Source: Phycisphaerales bacterium
GTDB taxonomy: Bacteria; Planctomycetota; Phycisphaerae; UBA1845
Assembly: GCA_020639115.1 (NCBI GenBank)
Contig: JACKHG010000016.1
Span: forward strand, 27,127 to 91,126
Length of the DNA: 64,000 nucleotides
Reading direction: 5' to 3'
The position numbers and the translations under genes are program-made. The notes below the pieces were generated by a model. The model had not been told where the DNA came from and made no database searches. It saw only the letters and a list, made by a program, of their open reading frames with translations. The number at the start of each line of letters is the position of its first letter. The first letter of the stretch is position 1. Positions 18,450 through 26,995 of this stretch are shown here, one piece after another.

Positions 18450-19316
18450 TCACGGGCGGTCGAGGCTTTCAAATACGCTCAGGATGCGGTTGGGGCCGTT
18501 GAAGGGCAGGCGGCCGACGTCGACGGTGTATTCGCCGTTGTGGTTGCGGTGTGAAGCGGCGTGTCCGTCGGCGTAGCCGGCGTTGATCCACTCCTGGCGG
18601 TGGTTGGTGCGGTTGACGATGCCGTAGGCGGCGAGGGGAACGGTGGTGAGGAAGTTCTGGTCGATGATCAGGGCGCGGATGCGGTTGCCTTGGGTGTTGA
18701 GCCCCAGGTTTTCGAGGGCGATGTGGTCATCCCAGAGGTGGTGGGGCGTGTTGATGGTGGTGAGCGTGTTGGAGCCATGGCGGTAGTAGTAGCTGCAGAT
18801 CGCCTGCTTGTGACCGACCTTGGCCAGTTCGCGTTTGGCGTCGACGGGTTCGTCGGCGCCGGGGCAGAAGAGGACCGCGGGGTTGCGGCCCAGGTGGCCG
18901 GCGAGCAGCAGGCCGAGGGCCATGGGCCGGCCGTCGCTCAGCGAGAGCTGGCTCGTGACGAGTCCGGTGACGGGGTAGAGGCTGGAGGGGCTGGGCGGCG
19001 GCGCGGTCGGGCCGTAGGGGATGCGGCCGTTGTTCTCCACGGCGTACGCCTGAATCGCGGTGAGCGTGCTCTTCACCTGGCTCAGGCACGCCGTGCGCTT
19101 GGCGGCCCGTCGCGCGTTGGCCAGCGACGGCACCGCGATCGCCGCGAGCAGCGCGACGATGGTGATCACCACGAGCAGCTCGATCAGGGTAAACCCAACA
19201 GAACCCAGCCGCGCGCCGAAAAAGGGTCCTGACACCTTTTTTCCCACCTTTTTTTGCGCAGGGCCCGGGTTGGGGCTGGCTGGCGGGCGCGCAGGATGGT
19301 GCGGTCGGCGGCGCAT
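18450..19316 (-). CDS. Type II secretion-type pseudopilin with long N-terminal leader
   Basis: The signature SVG-FTLIELLVVITIVALLA is a canonical prepilin peptidase site with Gly at -1 and Glu at +5, followed by a soluble domain with DGH near the C terminus. From the ATG at 19316 the leader before the cleavage site is about 41 residues, far longer than the usual 6-15. An internal GTG at about 19235 would give a normal leader (V-SGPFFGARLGSVG). The long leader is encoded across a palindromic AAAAAGG...CCTTTTT element (19219-19241), which suggests that the start of the gene was altered by insertion of a small repeat. The ATG directly abuts the stop of the upstream secreted protein gene. Confidence 0.88.
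   Translation of the reverse strand: MRRRPHHPARPPASPNPGPAQKKVGKKVSGPFFGARLGSVGFTLIELLVVITIVALLAAIAVPSLANARRAAKRTACLSQVKSTLTAIQAYAVENNGRIPYGPTAPPPSPSSLYPVTGLVTSQLSLSDGRPMALGLLLAGHLGRNPAVLFCPGADEPVDAKRELAKVGHKQAICSYYYRHGSNTLTTINTPHHLWDDHIALENLGLNTQGNRIRALIIDQNFLTTVPLAAYGIVNRTNHRQEWINAGYADGHAASHRNHNGEYTVDVGRLPFNGPNRILSVFESLDRP
19219..19241. repeat. REP-like hairpin within the 5' end of a pseudopilin gene
   Basis: AAAAAGG (19219-19225), core GTCCTGACA, CCTTTTT (19235-19241). Read on the gene strand it is AAAAAGGTGTCAGGACCCTTTTT-like and is translated as KKVSGPFF. The GTGTCAGG core resembles palindromic elements associated with REP-type (RAYT) transposases in diverse bacteria. Confidence 0.5.
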
Positions 19317-20294
19317 CTAGTCGCCCAGGGTCCGCGCGAGGGATGCGGCGTCGTGCAGATCCACGTCGCCGTCCGCGTCGGTGTCGAGGCGGGCGAACGC
19401 GCAGGGCGGACAGCCATCCGGCGGGGCGGTCGTACCGGGACCGGCGAGGCACTGCGTCAGCGCGACGTAATCCGTGAGGTCCACATCGCCATCCAGATCG
19501 GCATCACCGGTGGCGCCCGTGGAACAGCTCACGCTCAGCCGTGCCAGGTCCACGTTCCACACGCCGGCGAGGCCGTCCAGCGGACGGATCATCACGCCGA
19601 TCGGTGCGCCCGCCCACGGATCGCCGGCGGTCACCGGCGCCCCCGTGGTGCCCACGTCGACCAGCAGCACGCCCTGATTTGGCGGCCCGGGCATCTCGTC
19701 CGCCGACACGATGCGCTCCGCCACGGTCACGGCTGCCCCGTTGGTACCCAGGTAGTAAAGGCTCACCGCGAGCAGCGCCGGATCCGGGTTCGCCGGCGGA
19801 TTGGGATCGTTCGGGTTGTACGTGAGCGGCGGAAAGAAGAAGCTCTCGCCCACCAGCAGGTTCAGCGTGTAGGTCCCGCCCACCTCGTAGGCCACGTCCA
19901 GTTGTTGAAAAAAAGCAATCGTCGAGGCATCGTCGGCGCCGATGAATCCGATCTGGGCGCCGTCGCCGTTGGTGATGTAGTAGGGCGAGGGCGCTCCGCC
20001 CTCCAGCACGGGACTGTTGAAGAAAACGCCCGTGTCCAGCGTGTCCACCACGCCCGGCAACTGGGGATCCTCGCCAACCGGTCCGGACTCGTCCCACGCG
20101 TCCGCTTCCGGATAGGCGAAGAAGGTCTGCGGGCCTTCGAACGATGCATTGGGAATGACAATATCCGCAGCCGGCGCGGGCGCGGCCAGGCCGCCCCAGG
20201 CCAGCACCGCCGCCAGCAGCGCGAGGCGACCCGCCGGCGCTGCACCCGACCGCAAGCGCGGCCGGCTGCGCGCAGAATCCATACACTCGGTCAT
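19317..20294 (-). CDS. Secreted protein with C-terminal dockerin-like calcium-binding repeats
   Basis: About 325 residues from the ATG at 20294, which has AGGAAG 10 bases upstream; a second ATG four codons on is possible. A signal peptide (GRLALLAAVLAWGGLAAPAPA) precedes the mature start DIVIPNASFEG. The beginning NASFEGPQ and the beta-rich body resemble CBM/PEP-type 'NxSFE' extracellular domains. The C terminus holds two EF-hand-like loops, DADLDGDVDLTDYVALTQCL and LDTDADGDVDLHDAASLART, as in dockerin modules. No cohesin partner is visible. It is immediately followed by the pseudopilin gene, so the two are probably co-transcribed and exported. Confidence 0.85.
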   Translation of the reverse strand: MTECMDSARSRPRLRSGAAPAGRLALLAAVLAWGGLAAPAPAADIVIPNASFEGPQTFFAYPEADAWDESGPVGEDPQLPGVVDTLDTGVFFNSPVLEGGAPSPYYITNGDGAQIGFIGADDASTIAFFQQLDVAYEVGGTYTLNLLVGESFFFPPLTYNPNDPNPPANPDPALLAVSLYYLGTNGAAVTVAERIVSADEMPGPPNQGVLLVDVGTTGAPVTAGDPWAGAPIGVMIRPLDGLAGVWNVDLARLSVSCSTGATGDADLDGDVDLTDYVALTQCLAGPGTTAPPDGCPPCAFARLDTDADGDVDLHDAASLARTLGD

Positions 20295-20663
20295 TTCGTG
20301 GTCACTTCCTTCCGCCCGGAACCTGATTGCTCTGAAGTCCGCGACTCGCTGCGCGAGCGTAGCAAGGCGCGACCGGCCCGAATGCCGGCGTCCAGACCGT
20401 AGGATGGCGCATGGACTCCGCGGCGTAAAGACCCGGCGGCGATCCAGGTTGTATGAGTGTGTCAGGCCGGTCCACACCGGGTGACTGTCGCTGGTTATTC
20501 GACCCGTCCGCCGCCGCGTACGCCCCGGGCAGGAACTATCGGACGTGCCCCAAGCGGCCTAACCCCCCGGGCGCAAGTCCCCGATGAATCGATGGGCGCC
20601 GGCGCGTCAGTTCTGCTCCGGCGTCTCGTGTTGCGCCACGCTGTCGTGGTGCCCGGAGTCGCC
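20295..20663. other. Divergent intergenic region between the secreted protein and the minor-pseudopilin operon
   Basis: No gene is supported. It should hold both divergent promoters, neither of which I can assign. It contains TATCGGACGTGCCC at about 20533-20546, enclosed by GGGCA/TGCCC arms, and a GC-rich CCCGGGCGCAAG stretch at about 20567 resembling the GCAA hairpin at 9423-9442. Confidence 0.5.
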
Positions 20664-21191
20664 ATGCGCCGCGATGCGTTCAGTCTGGTCGAGCTGGTTG
20701 CGGTGCTGGTGATCCTCGCGCTGGTCAGCGCCCTGGCTGCACCCCGCATCGCCGGCGCCCTTGCGCGGCAGCGTGCGGACTCAGCCGCCCGGCGCGTTGT
20801 GGCGGATATCTCGCTGGCGCAGCGCACGGCCCGGGCGACGAGTGCGGCGCGCAGCGTCGCGTTCGATCTCACCAACGAGTGTTACACCCTCGCCGACATC
20901 GACGATCCTGACCGACCGGGCCAGACGTACACGGTCAAGATCATGGGGGAACCGTACCGGACGGAGCTGGTGAGCGCGCGGTTCGGCCTGGGTCTTACCC
21001 TCTCATTCGATGGTTTCGGCAGACCCGCCGACGGCGGCAAGCTCATCATCCGGACGGGCGACGCCTGTCGGCAGATCACGGTGGACGGGACGACCGGGGC
21101 GACGGAGGTATCGACGGTGGCGTGCCCGGCGCGGGCGGCTTCGGGCGCCGGCAAGCTGGATGGAGCGACGGAGGTCATTCCCGCCCTCTAG
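20664..21191 (+). CDS. Minor pseudopilin, GspH-like
   Basis: A 175-residue protein with a prepilin-type N terminus, MRRDA-FSLVELVAVLVILAL. The helix and +5 Glu are present, but the residue before the cleavage site is Ala, not the normal Gly. The globular region (SFDGFGRPADGGKLIIRTGD, then ITVDG.TGATEV) matches the GspH/FimT beta-fold C terminus. The reading frame is open upstream, but this ATG places the signal properly. It is the first of four genes encoding a minor-pilin complex that would prime a pilus-like filament. Confidence 0.88.
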   Translation: MRRDAFSLVELVAVLVILALVSALAAPRIAGALARQRADSAARRVVADISLAQRTARATSAARSVAFDLTNECYTLADIDDPDRPGQTYTVKIMGEPYRTELVSARFGLGLTLSFDGFGRPADGGKLIIRTGDACRQITVDGTTGATEVSTVACPARAASGAGKLDGATEVIPAL

Positions 21192-21230
21192 AGCGCGGTT
21201 GCGGATGGACTCGGGGCGGTGGAGTGCGAA

Positions 21231-22895
21231 ATGCGCGGCGGCAGTCGGCCATTGGGATTTACGCTTGTGGAACTCATCGCGGCGATGGCGGTGATGAGCA
21301 TCATCCTGCTCGCGCTCGCCTCGACCGTCGTGGTGGCTACGCGGTCATTGCCCAGTGAAACGCATCCCGTCACGCGGCTTACCCGCGGCAGCGCCGTTCT
21401 GCAGGGGATCGCCGACGAGCTGGCCGAGGCGATCACCATTTCGGAGCGCGACGCGCACGCGATCACCTTCACCGTGGCCGATCGCGACGGCGACGGCGTG
21501 CCCGAGACGATCCGCTACGCCTGGACGGGCAGCGCCGGCGACCCGGTGACGCGCAGCTACAACCAGGGGGCGCCGATCGATGTCGCGGACGATGTCGCCT
21601 CGTTCGAGATCGGCTACGTGATCCGCACGGACAAGGAGACGTACTCGGGCGCCATCCAGGAGAGTGCGGAGCAGACCTGGTCCAGCTTTGCGGACTCGTC
21701 GGACTACCACAACTTCGCCATCAAGAAGAAGGAGTGGATCGCCCAGGTGATTGCACCCACGCTACCGGCGAACGCCGTGCTCTGGTGCGTGACGCGGGCC
21801 AAACTGGGCCTGCGCTACAAGGGGGCGACCGACGGACAGATTGACGTTCAGCTTCGCCCGCTCGATGACAGCGGGCTGCCGACCACGACCGTGCTGGACT
21901 ACGCGACCGTGTTGGAGAGCGCGCTCGGCTCCAAGTACACCTGGTGGGACGTGACGTTCAGCGGAGACACGCCTCTTATTCCGGGAGCCAACATCGGCCT
22001 GACGGTGGTCGCCTCCAATAGCAAGGACGACAGTGCCGAGGTGCTGTACAACGACAAAACGGGTACCGGTTATCTCGAGACGAACGACGCGGAGAACAAG
22101 TGGACTGCCAAAAGCGACAAGGGGGTATTCCACTATCTTTACGGCTGCTACTACTACCCCGGGCCGGACCAGACCGCGGAGCGGCGCTTCGTGACGGCTG
22201 TCGATCTGGATCTGCAGATCGGGTCGACGTCTACCGTTGCCGTGCACACCGCGGCCCGCACCGCCAACGAACCGGAACTGCTCAGTGCCTTCTGGTCGAT
22301 TGACAGCGGTGATGATCCGACGGCGGACGCGAACGGCGACGGCACGGCTGACTTCGACACGACCACCGCGCTGGTCATGAACCCGGACCTGCTGCTCGAT
22401 GCCAAGGCCGACACCTCCTGGACGATCGCGGTCAGCGGCACGGTGCTGACGACGGCGCCGTCGAACGATTTCAGCAACTTGACCACGCTGATCGTGCGTT
22501 TCCGCGACACGGATGCCAATGACAAGCAGGGCGCGATGGTCTGTCTCAACATGGACTGGTCCGGGACTTCGAACACGCAGATCCTCGGCAGGCTCACGCT
22601 CACGGCCAGCGGTTCGCAGACGCTCGTCGTATCGGGCACCAACGCGGCCAAGGAGATCGTGCAGTGGGTCGAGGTGACCGACTTGCCCAAGAACGACCTG
22701 GTGGAACTGCGGCTGCTGGCTGACCCGGCGCTCGACACGGTCAACGTGCGGGTCAACGGCGTCGATCGCGGCACATTCCCGTACGGCGTGACCAACCGCC
22801 TCACGGACACGAAATACCTGCAGGTCGCGCCCTGGGCGAGTGCCGGCGCGGAGTTCGCGCACGTTTGCCTGCGGGTGGGAGACCCGACGCCATGA
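21231..22895 (+). CDS. Large minor pseudopilin, GspJ-like N terminus with a long extracellular domain
   Basis: About 554 residues. MRGGSRPLG-FTLVELIAAMAVMSI is a perfect prepilin signal with Gly at -1 and Glu at +5. The ATG at 21231 has GGAG a few bases upstream; an in-frame GTG at 21219 is less likely. GspJ proteins are about 200 residues, so some 350 residues of extra beta-type sequence are attached. These include a Ca-like loop TADANGDGTADFD near residue 365 and a C-terminal sandwich-like stretch. Its stop overlaps the next start (ATGA), so translation is coupled. Confidence 0.87.
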   Translation: MRGGSRPLGFTLVELIAAMAVMSIILLALASTVVVATRSLPSETHPVTRLTRGSAVLQGIADELAEAITISERDAHAITFTVADRDGDGVPETIRYAWTGSAGDPVTRSYNQGAPIDVADDVASFEIGYVIRTDKETYSGAIQESAEQTWSSFADSSDYHNFAIKKKEWIAQVIAPTLPANAVLWCVTRAKLGLRYKGATDGQIDVQLRPLDDSGLPTTTVLDYATVLESALGSKYTWWDVTFSGDTPLIPGANIGLTVVASNSKDDSAEVLYNDKTGTGYLETNDAENKWTAKSDKGVFHYLYGCYYYPGPDQTAERRFVTAVDLDLQIGSTSTVAVHTAARTANEPELLSAFWSIDSGDDPTADANGDGTADFDTTTALVMNPDLLLDAKADTSWTIAVSGTVLTTAPSNDFSNLTTLIVRFRDTDANDKQGAMVCLNMDWSGTSNTQILGRLTLTASGSQTLVVSGTNAAKEIVQWVEVTDLPKNDLVELRLLADPALDTVNVRVNGVDRGTFPYGVTNRLTDTKYLQVAPWASAGAEFAHVCLRVGDPTP

Positions 22896-23419
22896 TGTCG
22901 CCAGGGCAGAGTTGTCGTCGCCGGGCCTTCACCATGGCGGAGGCTGCGGTGTGCATCGTTATCGTGGGCGTCATGCTGGTTGCGGTGCTCAATGCAGCCG
23001 CGTTCGCGCGGACGGTTGACTACCGCATGGCCATGCGGCAGCGCGGCATGCTGCTCGCCCGTGAACTGCTCGCGGAGGTGACGGCGCAGGCCTACGCCGA
23101 CCCGGAGTCGGGAACGGCTGTCTTCGGTCTGGAGGCGGGAGAAACCGGTACAGGCAGCCGGGCGCTCTGGGACGACGTCGACGACTACGACGGGCTGAAC
23201 GAGTCACCGCCGCGCGACCGCGACGGTACGGACATGAGCGACCTGGCGGAGTGGAAGTGGCAGGTCCGGATCGAGCGCCTGAGCTCGTCCAACCCGACGC
23301 TCACGGTCGCCAGCGAGTCGGGTCTGAAGCTGTGCACCGTCATCGTGTCGCGCAACGGTCAGCCGGTCGCGCGGCTCGCGAGCGTGCGCTCGGCCGCCTG
23401 GATTGTGAATTCGCTATGA
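22892..23419 (+). CDS. Minor pseudopilin, GspI-like
   Basis: A 175-residue protein beginning MMSPGQSCRRRA-FTMAEAAVCIVIVGVML, a prepilin-type helix with the +5 Glu and again Ala at -1. It resembles GspI (short, one helix, small soluble domain with RNGQPVARLASV near the end). Both ends overlap neighbours by four bases (ATGA at 22892 and at 23416), which argues for fixed stoichiometry with the flanking pseudopilins. Confidence 0.83.
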   Translation: MMSPGQSCRRRAFTMAEAAVCIVIVGVMLVAVLNAAAFARTVDYRMAMRQRGMLLARELLAEVTAQAYADPESGTAVFGLEAGETGTGSRALWDDVDDYDGLNESPPRDRDGTDMSDLAEWKWQVRIERLSSSNPTLTVASESGLKLCTVIVSRNGQPVARLASVRSAAWIVNSL

Positions 23420-24378
23420 GGATGGTCAGCTCCAGCAGGTGTCGTGCGCAGCGCACCGGGCTTGGTCATCGTCGTCGGGCGATGGGCTATGCGGCGGTCT
23501 TGGCCATCGGCATGCTCGTTACCGTCATCGGACTCGCCACGCTCATGGCGGCGCGGCTGGGGCTGCACGCAACGGAGCTCGAGTCCGACGCAGCCCAGGC
23601 GGATGCGGCGGCCCGCGGCGGCCTCGAGCTTGCCGTGGAGTTGATCAACGCCAACGCGAGCTGGCGCAGCACCTACACCAACGACACATGGACCCCAGAC
23701 TACCGGTGCGGAGGCTATCCGCTGGCGACCAAGGTGGTTGATGAGGTCGACGGGAACCTCGCCGACGACGCCACGGATCCGCTACGGGTTTATGCGCGTT
23801 CGACGGTAGGCTCGGCGACGCGGATCTACAGCGTGCTGCTCAGCGTGGATCCGGGCGAGGATCTCAACCTGCTCACCAACAGCGACATGGAGGACGGCGC
23901 CACCGACTGGACTTCCCGGGGCAATGGAACGCTCTACGCGGAGTCGGCCAACCCGCACGGCGGCAAGTACAACCTGCGGTCCGCTGGCGGTCTGCTGACC
24001 GCGGTGGGGGTGTACCAGGACGTCACCAGCCAGTTGCAGAACAACACGACCTACTATGCGGAGGCGTGGGCCCGTGGACAGTTGCTCTCCGCGACCAAGA
24101 AGGTCGTGCTGTACGTGTTCACCTCGAGTGGCTCGTACACCTACTCGTTTTCGGCGACCTGGACCAATTCAAGCTGGAACCAGATGAAGGGCAATCTGAC
24201 GACCGCGTGGTCGGGCGATCTGGTTTCCGCGTACTGGGGCGTGGAGAGCAGCCTGCTGTCGCTCCTGAGCGGCGACATTCACGTGGATGATTGCCAGTTG
24301 ATCCGCGGCTCGACCGTGGCTGGTGCGCCCACCATGTACGTGGAGCGCGGCACGTTGCGGCGCGAGGTCCTGCCGTAG
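23416..24378 (+). CDS. PilX/GspK-like membrane-anchored minor pilin with a carbohydrate-binding-like domain
   Basis: A 320-residue protein. After a basic leader, GYAAVLAIGMLVTVIGLATL forms one membrane helix as in PilX or GspK-type minor pilins, without the Glu5-containing prepilin motif. Residues about 155-300 (LLTNSDMEDGATDWTS, then GVYQDVTSQLQNNTTYYAE and DIHVDDCQL) match the layout of family 4/9 carbohydrate-binding modules: an opening N-x-x-x-E-G-x-x-W strand and a closing V-D-D strand. A pilus tip protein with a sugar-binding module would suit attachment to or degradation of polysaccharide; this is inference. Start overlaps the previous stop (ATGA). Confidence 0.82.
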   Translation: MRMVSSSRCRAQRTGLGHRRRAMGYAAVLAIGMLVTVIGLATLMAARLGLHATELESDAAQADAAARGGLELAVELINANASWRSTYTNDTWTPDYRCGGYPLATKVVDEVDGNLADDATDPLRVYARSTVGSATRIYSVLLSVDPGEDLNLLTNSDMEDGATDWTSRGNGTLYAESANPHGGKYNLRSAGGLLTAVGVYQDVTSQLQNNTTYYAEAWARGQLLSATKKVVLYVFTSSGSYTYSFSATWTNSSWNQMKGNLTTAWSGDLVSAYWGVESSLLSLLSGDIHVDDCQLIRGSTVAGAPTMYVERGTLRREVLP

Positions 24379-24481
24379 GCAGCCGCCGGGACGGTTCGGC
24401 GTCGCCGCCGATCCAGCGCGCGGATACCGGGTCGGAACCGGGCAAAACGGGGTTGGCGCTGCTGTCAGACGGCTCATTCGG

Positions 24482-24510
24482 TTGACGCACTACAGGCCGG
24501 CGAGTAGCAT
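24482..24510 (+). promoter_or_regulatory. Sigma-70-like promoter of infA
   Basis: TTGACG (24482-24487), 17-base spacer, TAGCAT (24505-24510). The -35 box matches the consensus at five of six and the -10 box at four of six. The leader to the GTG start is about 130 bases. Confidence 0.6.
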
Positions 24511-24648
24511 CGACGATAACCGCATGGAGCGGAATGCGCCGTCCGGCGCGTGCGCCGAGCGATTCGCGGGACCTTTTTCCCGTGTCGGTCGGCGTTTCGA
24601 GTGCATCAGCCGAGCGGCGATTCGCTGCATCGGCGAAACGGAGGCCAG

Positions 24649-24876
24649 GTGTCCAGAACCGAAAGCATTCAGATCGACGCCACCGTCATCAAGGCGCTGC
24701 CGAACGCGATGTTCCTGGTGGAAGCGGAACTCGATGACGGCAAGCACGAGGCGCTCTGCACGATCGCCGGCAAGATGCGCAAGTACTACATCCGCATCCT
24801 TCCCGGTGACAAGGTCACCGTCGAACTCTCCCCCTACGACCTCACCCGCGGACGCATCACCTACCGCCATCGCTGA
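24649..24876 (+). CDS. infA: Translation initiation factor IF-1
   Basis: A 75-residue OB-fold protein, the normal size of IF-1. Diagnostic parts are VIKALPNAMFLVEAELDDG, AGKMRKYYIRILPGDKV and ELSPYDLTRGRITYRHR. I use a GTG start at 24649, with GGAGG five bases upstream, because the upstream frame has no family similarity. IF-1 binds the ribosomal A site during initiation. Here the gene stands alone, outside a ribosomal-protein operon, and has its own promoter. Confidence 0.96.
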   Translation: MSRTESIQIDATVIKALPNAMFLVEAELDDGKHEALCTIAGKMRKYYIRILPGDKVTVELSPYDLTRGRITYRHR

Positions 24877-24880
24877 GTAC

Positions 24881-24910
24881 AGTCTGGAGTCCGGAGTCCG
24901 GAGTCCGGAG
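24881..24910. repeat. Heptamer tandem repeat (AGTCCGG, about 4 copies)
   Basis: Units AGTCTGG, AGTCCGG, AGTCCGG, AGTCCGG and AG directly after the infA stop. It has the same 7-base period as the repeat at 3534-3580 but a different unit. Confidence 0.85.
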
Positions 24911-24960
24911 GATTGAACGCACGGGTGGATCGGACCGTCGGCGCGCAGCCGGCTCCCTTG

Positions 24961-24991
24961 CTCACTTTCGCACCTTCTCACTTTCTCACTT
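24961..24991. repeat. Short CTCACTTT-type tandem repeat
   Basis: CTCACTTT, CGCACCTT, CTCACTTT and CTCACTT follow one another in the gap between infA and the end of the TPR gene, about 50 bases from the heptamer repeat. Confidence 0.7.
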
Positions 24992-24995
24992 GGGT

Positions 24996-26033
24996 CTATT
25001 CGCTGCGTCCGCCGTCGAGCAGCACGGTCTCGGGATCGAGACCGGGGGTGGCGTACTTGTCGATCAACTGCCGCAGCTTGGGCTGGTTGGCGTCGAGCTC
25101 GAGCGAGCGATGCCAGTATTCCAGGGCGAGGTCGGCGCGGGCGCCGTCTTCGCGGTGCAGGCTGCGGAGCATCTCGATGCTGCCGAGGTTGGCGTAGGCG
25201 CCGGGGAGCCGCGGGTCGAGGTCCAGCGCATCGAGGTAGGCCTGCCGGGCTGCGGTGTACTCTTTTTCCTGGAAGAGGCAGTAACCCAGCGCTTCGTGCG
25301 CGGCGGCGAGTGAATTGTCGAGGACCAGCGCCTGCTCGAGCGTCTTGTGGGCCATCTGCAGGCGGTCCTGGTTGAGGTAGGTATACGCGAGGTTCACGAG
25401 CACGAGTGGCTGATGACTGTCCCGCTCCAGTGCGCTCTTGTACGCGTTGATCGCCTCGTAGTATTTGCCCTGCCGGTCGAGCGCCACCGCGAGGTTCACG
25501 AACGCGTGCGGGCGGGTTGGATCGAGCGTCACGGCCTTCTGGAAGCGCTCCTCCGCCTGGGGGTAGTCGCCGAGCTGCTGGTAGCACACGCCGAGGTTCA
25601 GGTTGGCGTCGAAGTCCTCGGGCTTGAGGTCCGCGGCGTGCAGGTAGGCTTCGACCGCGTCCTGCAGGCGGTTGGTGAAGTGGTACAACTGGGCCAGATT
25701 GAACGCGTCGATGAACGACCGCGGCGCGAGTCGCACGGCCTCTGCGAAGCAATCGATCGCCCGATCGTAGTCGCCGAGCCGGCGGTAGATGATGCCCATG
25801 CGTGAATGGGCCACGGCGAGTTGGGGCGAGAGCTTTACCGCGGCCTCGAACTCGCGCAGGGCTGCGTCCAGGTCGCTCTGTTCGAGGATCTGATCGCCCG
25901 TCGCCACATGTGCCTGGGCTTCCTTGGTGCGGATTTCGGCGCAGCCAGTCAGCGCGCCTGCAAACGTTGCGATGCCGACGAGCAGTGCAAATCTGTGAAA
26001 TTCGCGCTTTTCACAAATCACGTTGTGCCACAT
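24996..26033 (-). CDS. TPR-repeat lipoprotein
   Basis: About 345 residues. A lipoprotein signal with lipobox LTGC (FALLVGIATFAGALTGC) is followed by about eight tetratricopeptide repeats of the type LGDYDRAIDCFAEAVRLAP. It should be anchored in a membrane facing the periplasm and act as a scaffold for protein complexes. The ATG at 26033 is immediately next to GGAGGG, which is too close for optimal initiation. An in-frame GTG four codons on would have a longer spacing, so the exact start is uncertain. It resembles PilF/PilW-type pilotins in layout, which fits the nearby pseudopilin genes, but no specific link is proven. Confidence 0.88.
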   Translation of the reverse strand: MWHNVICEKREFHRFALLVGIATFAGALTGCAEIRTKEAQAHVATGDQILEQSDLDAALREFEAAVKLSPQLAVAHSRMGIIYRRLGDYDRAIDCFAEAVRLAPRSFIDAFNLAQLYHFTNRLQDAVEAYLHAADLKPEDFDANLNLGVCYQQLGDYPQAEERFQKAVTLDPTRPHAFVNLAVALDRQGKYYEAINAYKSALERDSHQPLVLVNLAYTYLNQDRLQMAHKTLEQALVLDNSLAAAHEALGYCLFQEKEYTAARQAYLDALDLDPRLPGAYANLGSIEMLRSLHREDGARADLALEYWHRSLELDANQPKLRQLIDKYATPGLDPETVLLDGGRSE

Positions 26034-26218
26034 CCCTCCGATAAGATCGGGCAAGCGGTCCGATATTGTTTGACAATTCTCTGCTCGAGGGCGGAAGATA
26101 GCGATTCTGGGCCGTCTCGTCACGCCACCTGGCCACGCAGGTTGAATTCGGTAGGCCGAGCGCTACCATACCCGCGTGACGGTTCGGTTCGGGCGTGTGC
26201 AGCGGGAGGCCTAAGATC

Positions 26219-26989
26219 TTGTCTAACAAATACTTAGTCGCGATTCCGGTCTTCAATGAGGAGGGGTACGTCGCCGCCGTACTGGAGCGGACCCGCCGGT
26301 ACGCGGACAACATTCTCGTCATAGATGACGGCTCCAGCGATTCAACGCCCGAGCAACTGTCACGGTTCAGCGGAATTCACGTCATCCGGCACGAGCGGAA
26401 CCAGGGGTACGGTCAGAGCCTGATCGACGCGTTCGGCTTTGCGGCGGAGCAGGGTTACGACTGGCTCATCACCATGGATTGCGACGAGCAGCACGAGCCG
26501 GCGGCAATTCCGGCGTTCGTAGCAGCCATGGAGCGGGACGCGGCTGACGTGATCAGCGGTTCGCGTTACCTGCGCAGCCACCCGGGCGACGACCGTCCGC
26601 CGGCAGATCGGCGGTCGATCAACCTCAAAATCACGGCGTTGCTCAACGAGCGGCTCGGGCTGGCGCTGACCGACGCGTTCTGCGGCTTCAAGGCCTATCG
26701 GGTGGATGCCCTGCGGAGGCTGACGCTGAGCGAGCGCGGGTACGCGTTTCCGATGGAGTTCTGGCCGCAGTCCGTGCGCCGCGGGCTGACCATCGAGGAG
26801 TTGCCGGTTCGCCTGGTCTACAAGGACACCGAGCGTTACTTCGGCGGCGCGCTGGACAACCCGACCGTGCGGTATCGGCACTACGTTGAAGTTTTCGATG
26901 CGGCCATGCGTGCCCTGGACGCAGCCGGCGCGCCGCGGGTCGGCAGGGGTGTTCCCGCCTGTTCCTGGTCCAACTGCTGCTGTCAGTGA
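26219..26989 (+). CDS. Family 2 glycosyltransferase
   Basis: A 256-residue GT-A glycosyltransferase. VAIPVFNEEGYVAAVLE opens the nucleotide-sugar site, VIDDGSSDSTPEQL follows, and MDCDEQHEP gives the metal-binding D-x-D. It has no C-terminal membrane helices, unlike DPM1/GtrB-type polyisoprenyl transferases, but is otherwise close to them. I use a TTG start at 26219, with GGAGG nine bases upstream; a GTG eight codons earlier lacks a ribosome-binding site. It is divergent from the TPR gene and nearly abuts the next gene. Confidence 0.9.
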   Translation: MSNKYLVAIPVFNEEGYVAAVLERTRRYADNILVIDDGSSDSTPEQLSRFSGIHVIRHERNQGYGQSLIDAFGFAAEQGYDWLITMDCDEQHEPAAIPAFVAAMERDAADVISGSRYLRSHPGDDRPPADRRSINLKITALLNERLGLALTDAFCGFKAYRVDALRRLTLSERGYAFPMEFWPQSVRRGLTIEELPVRLVYKDTERYFGGALDNPTVRYRHYVEVFDAAMRALDAAGAPRVGRGVPACSWSNCCCQ

Positions 26990-26995
26990 TTTCCT

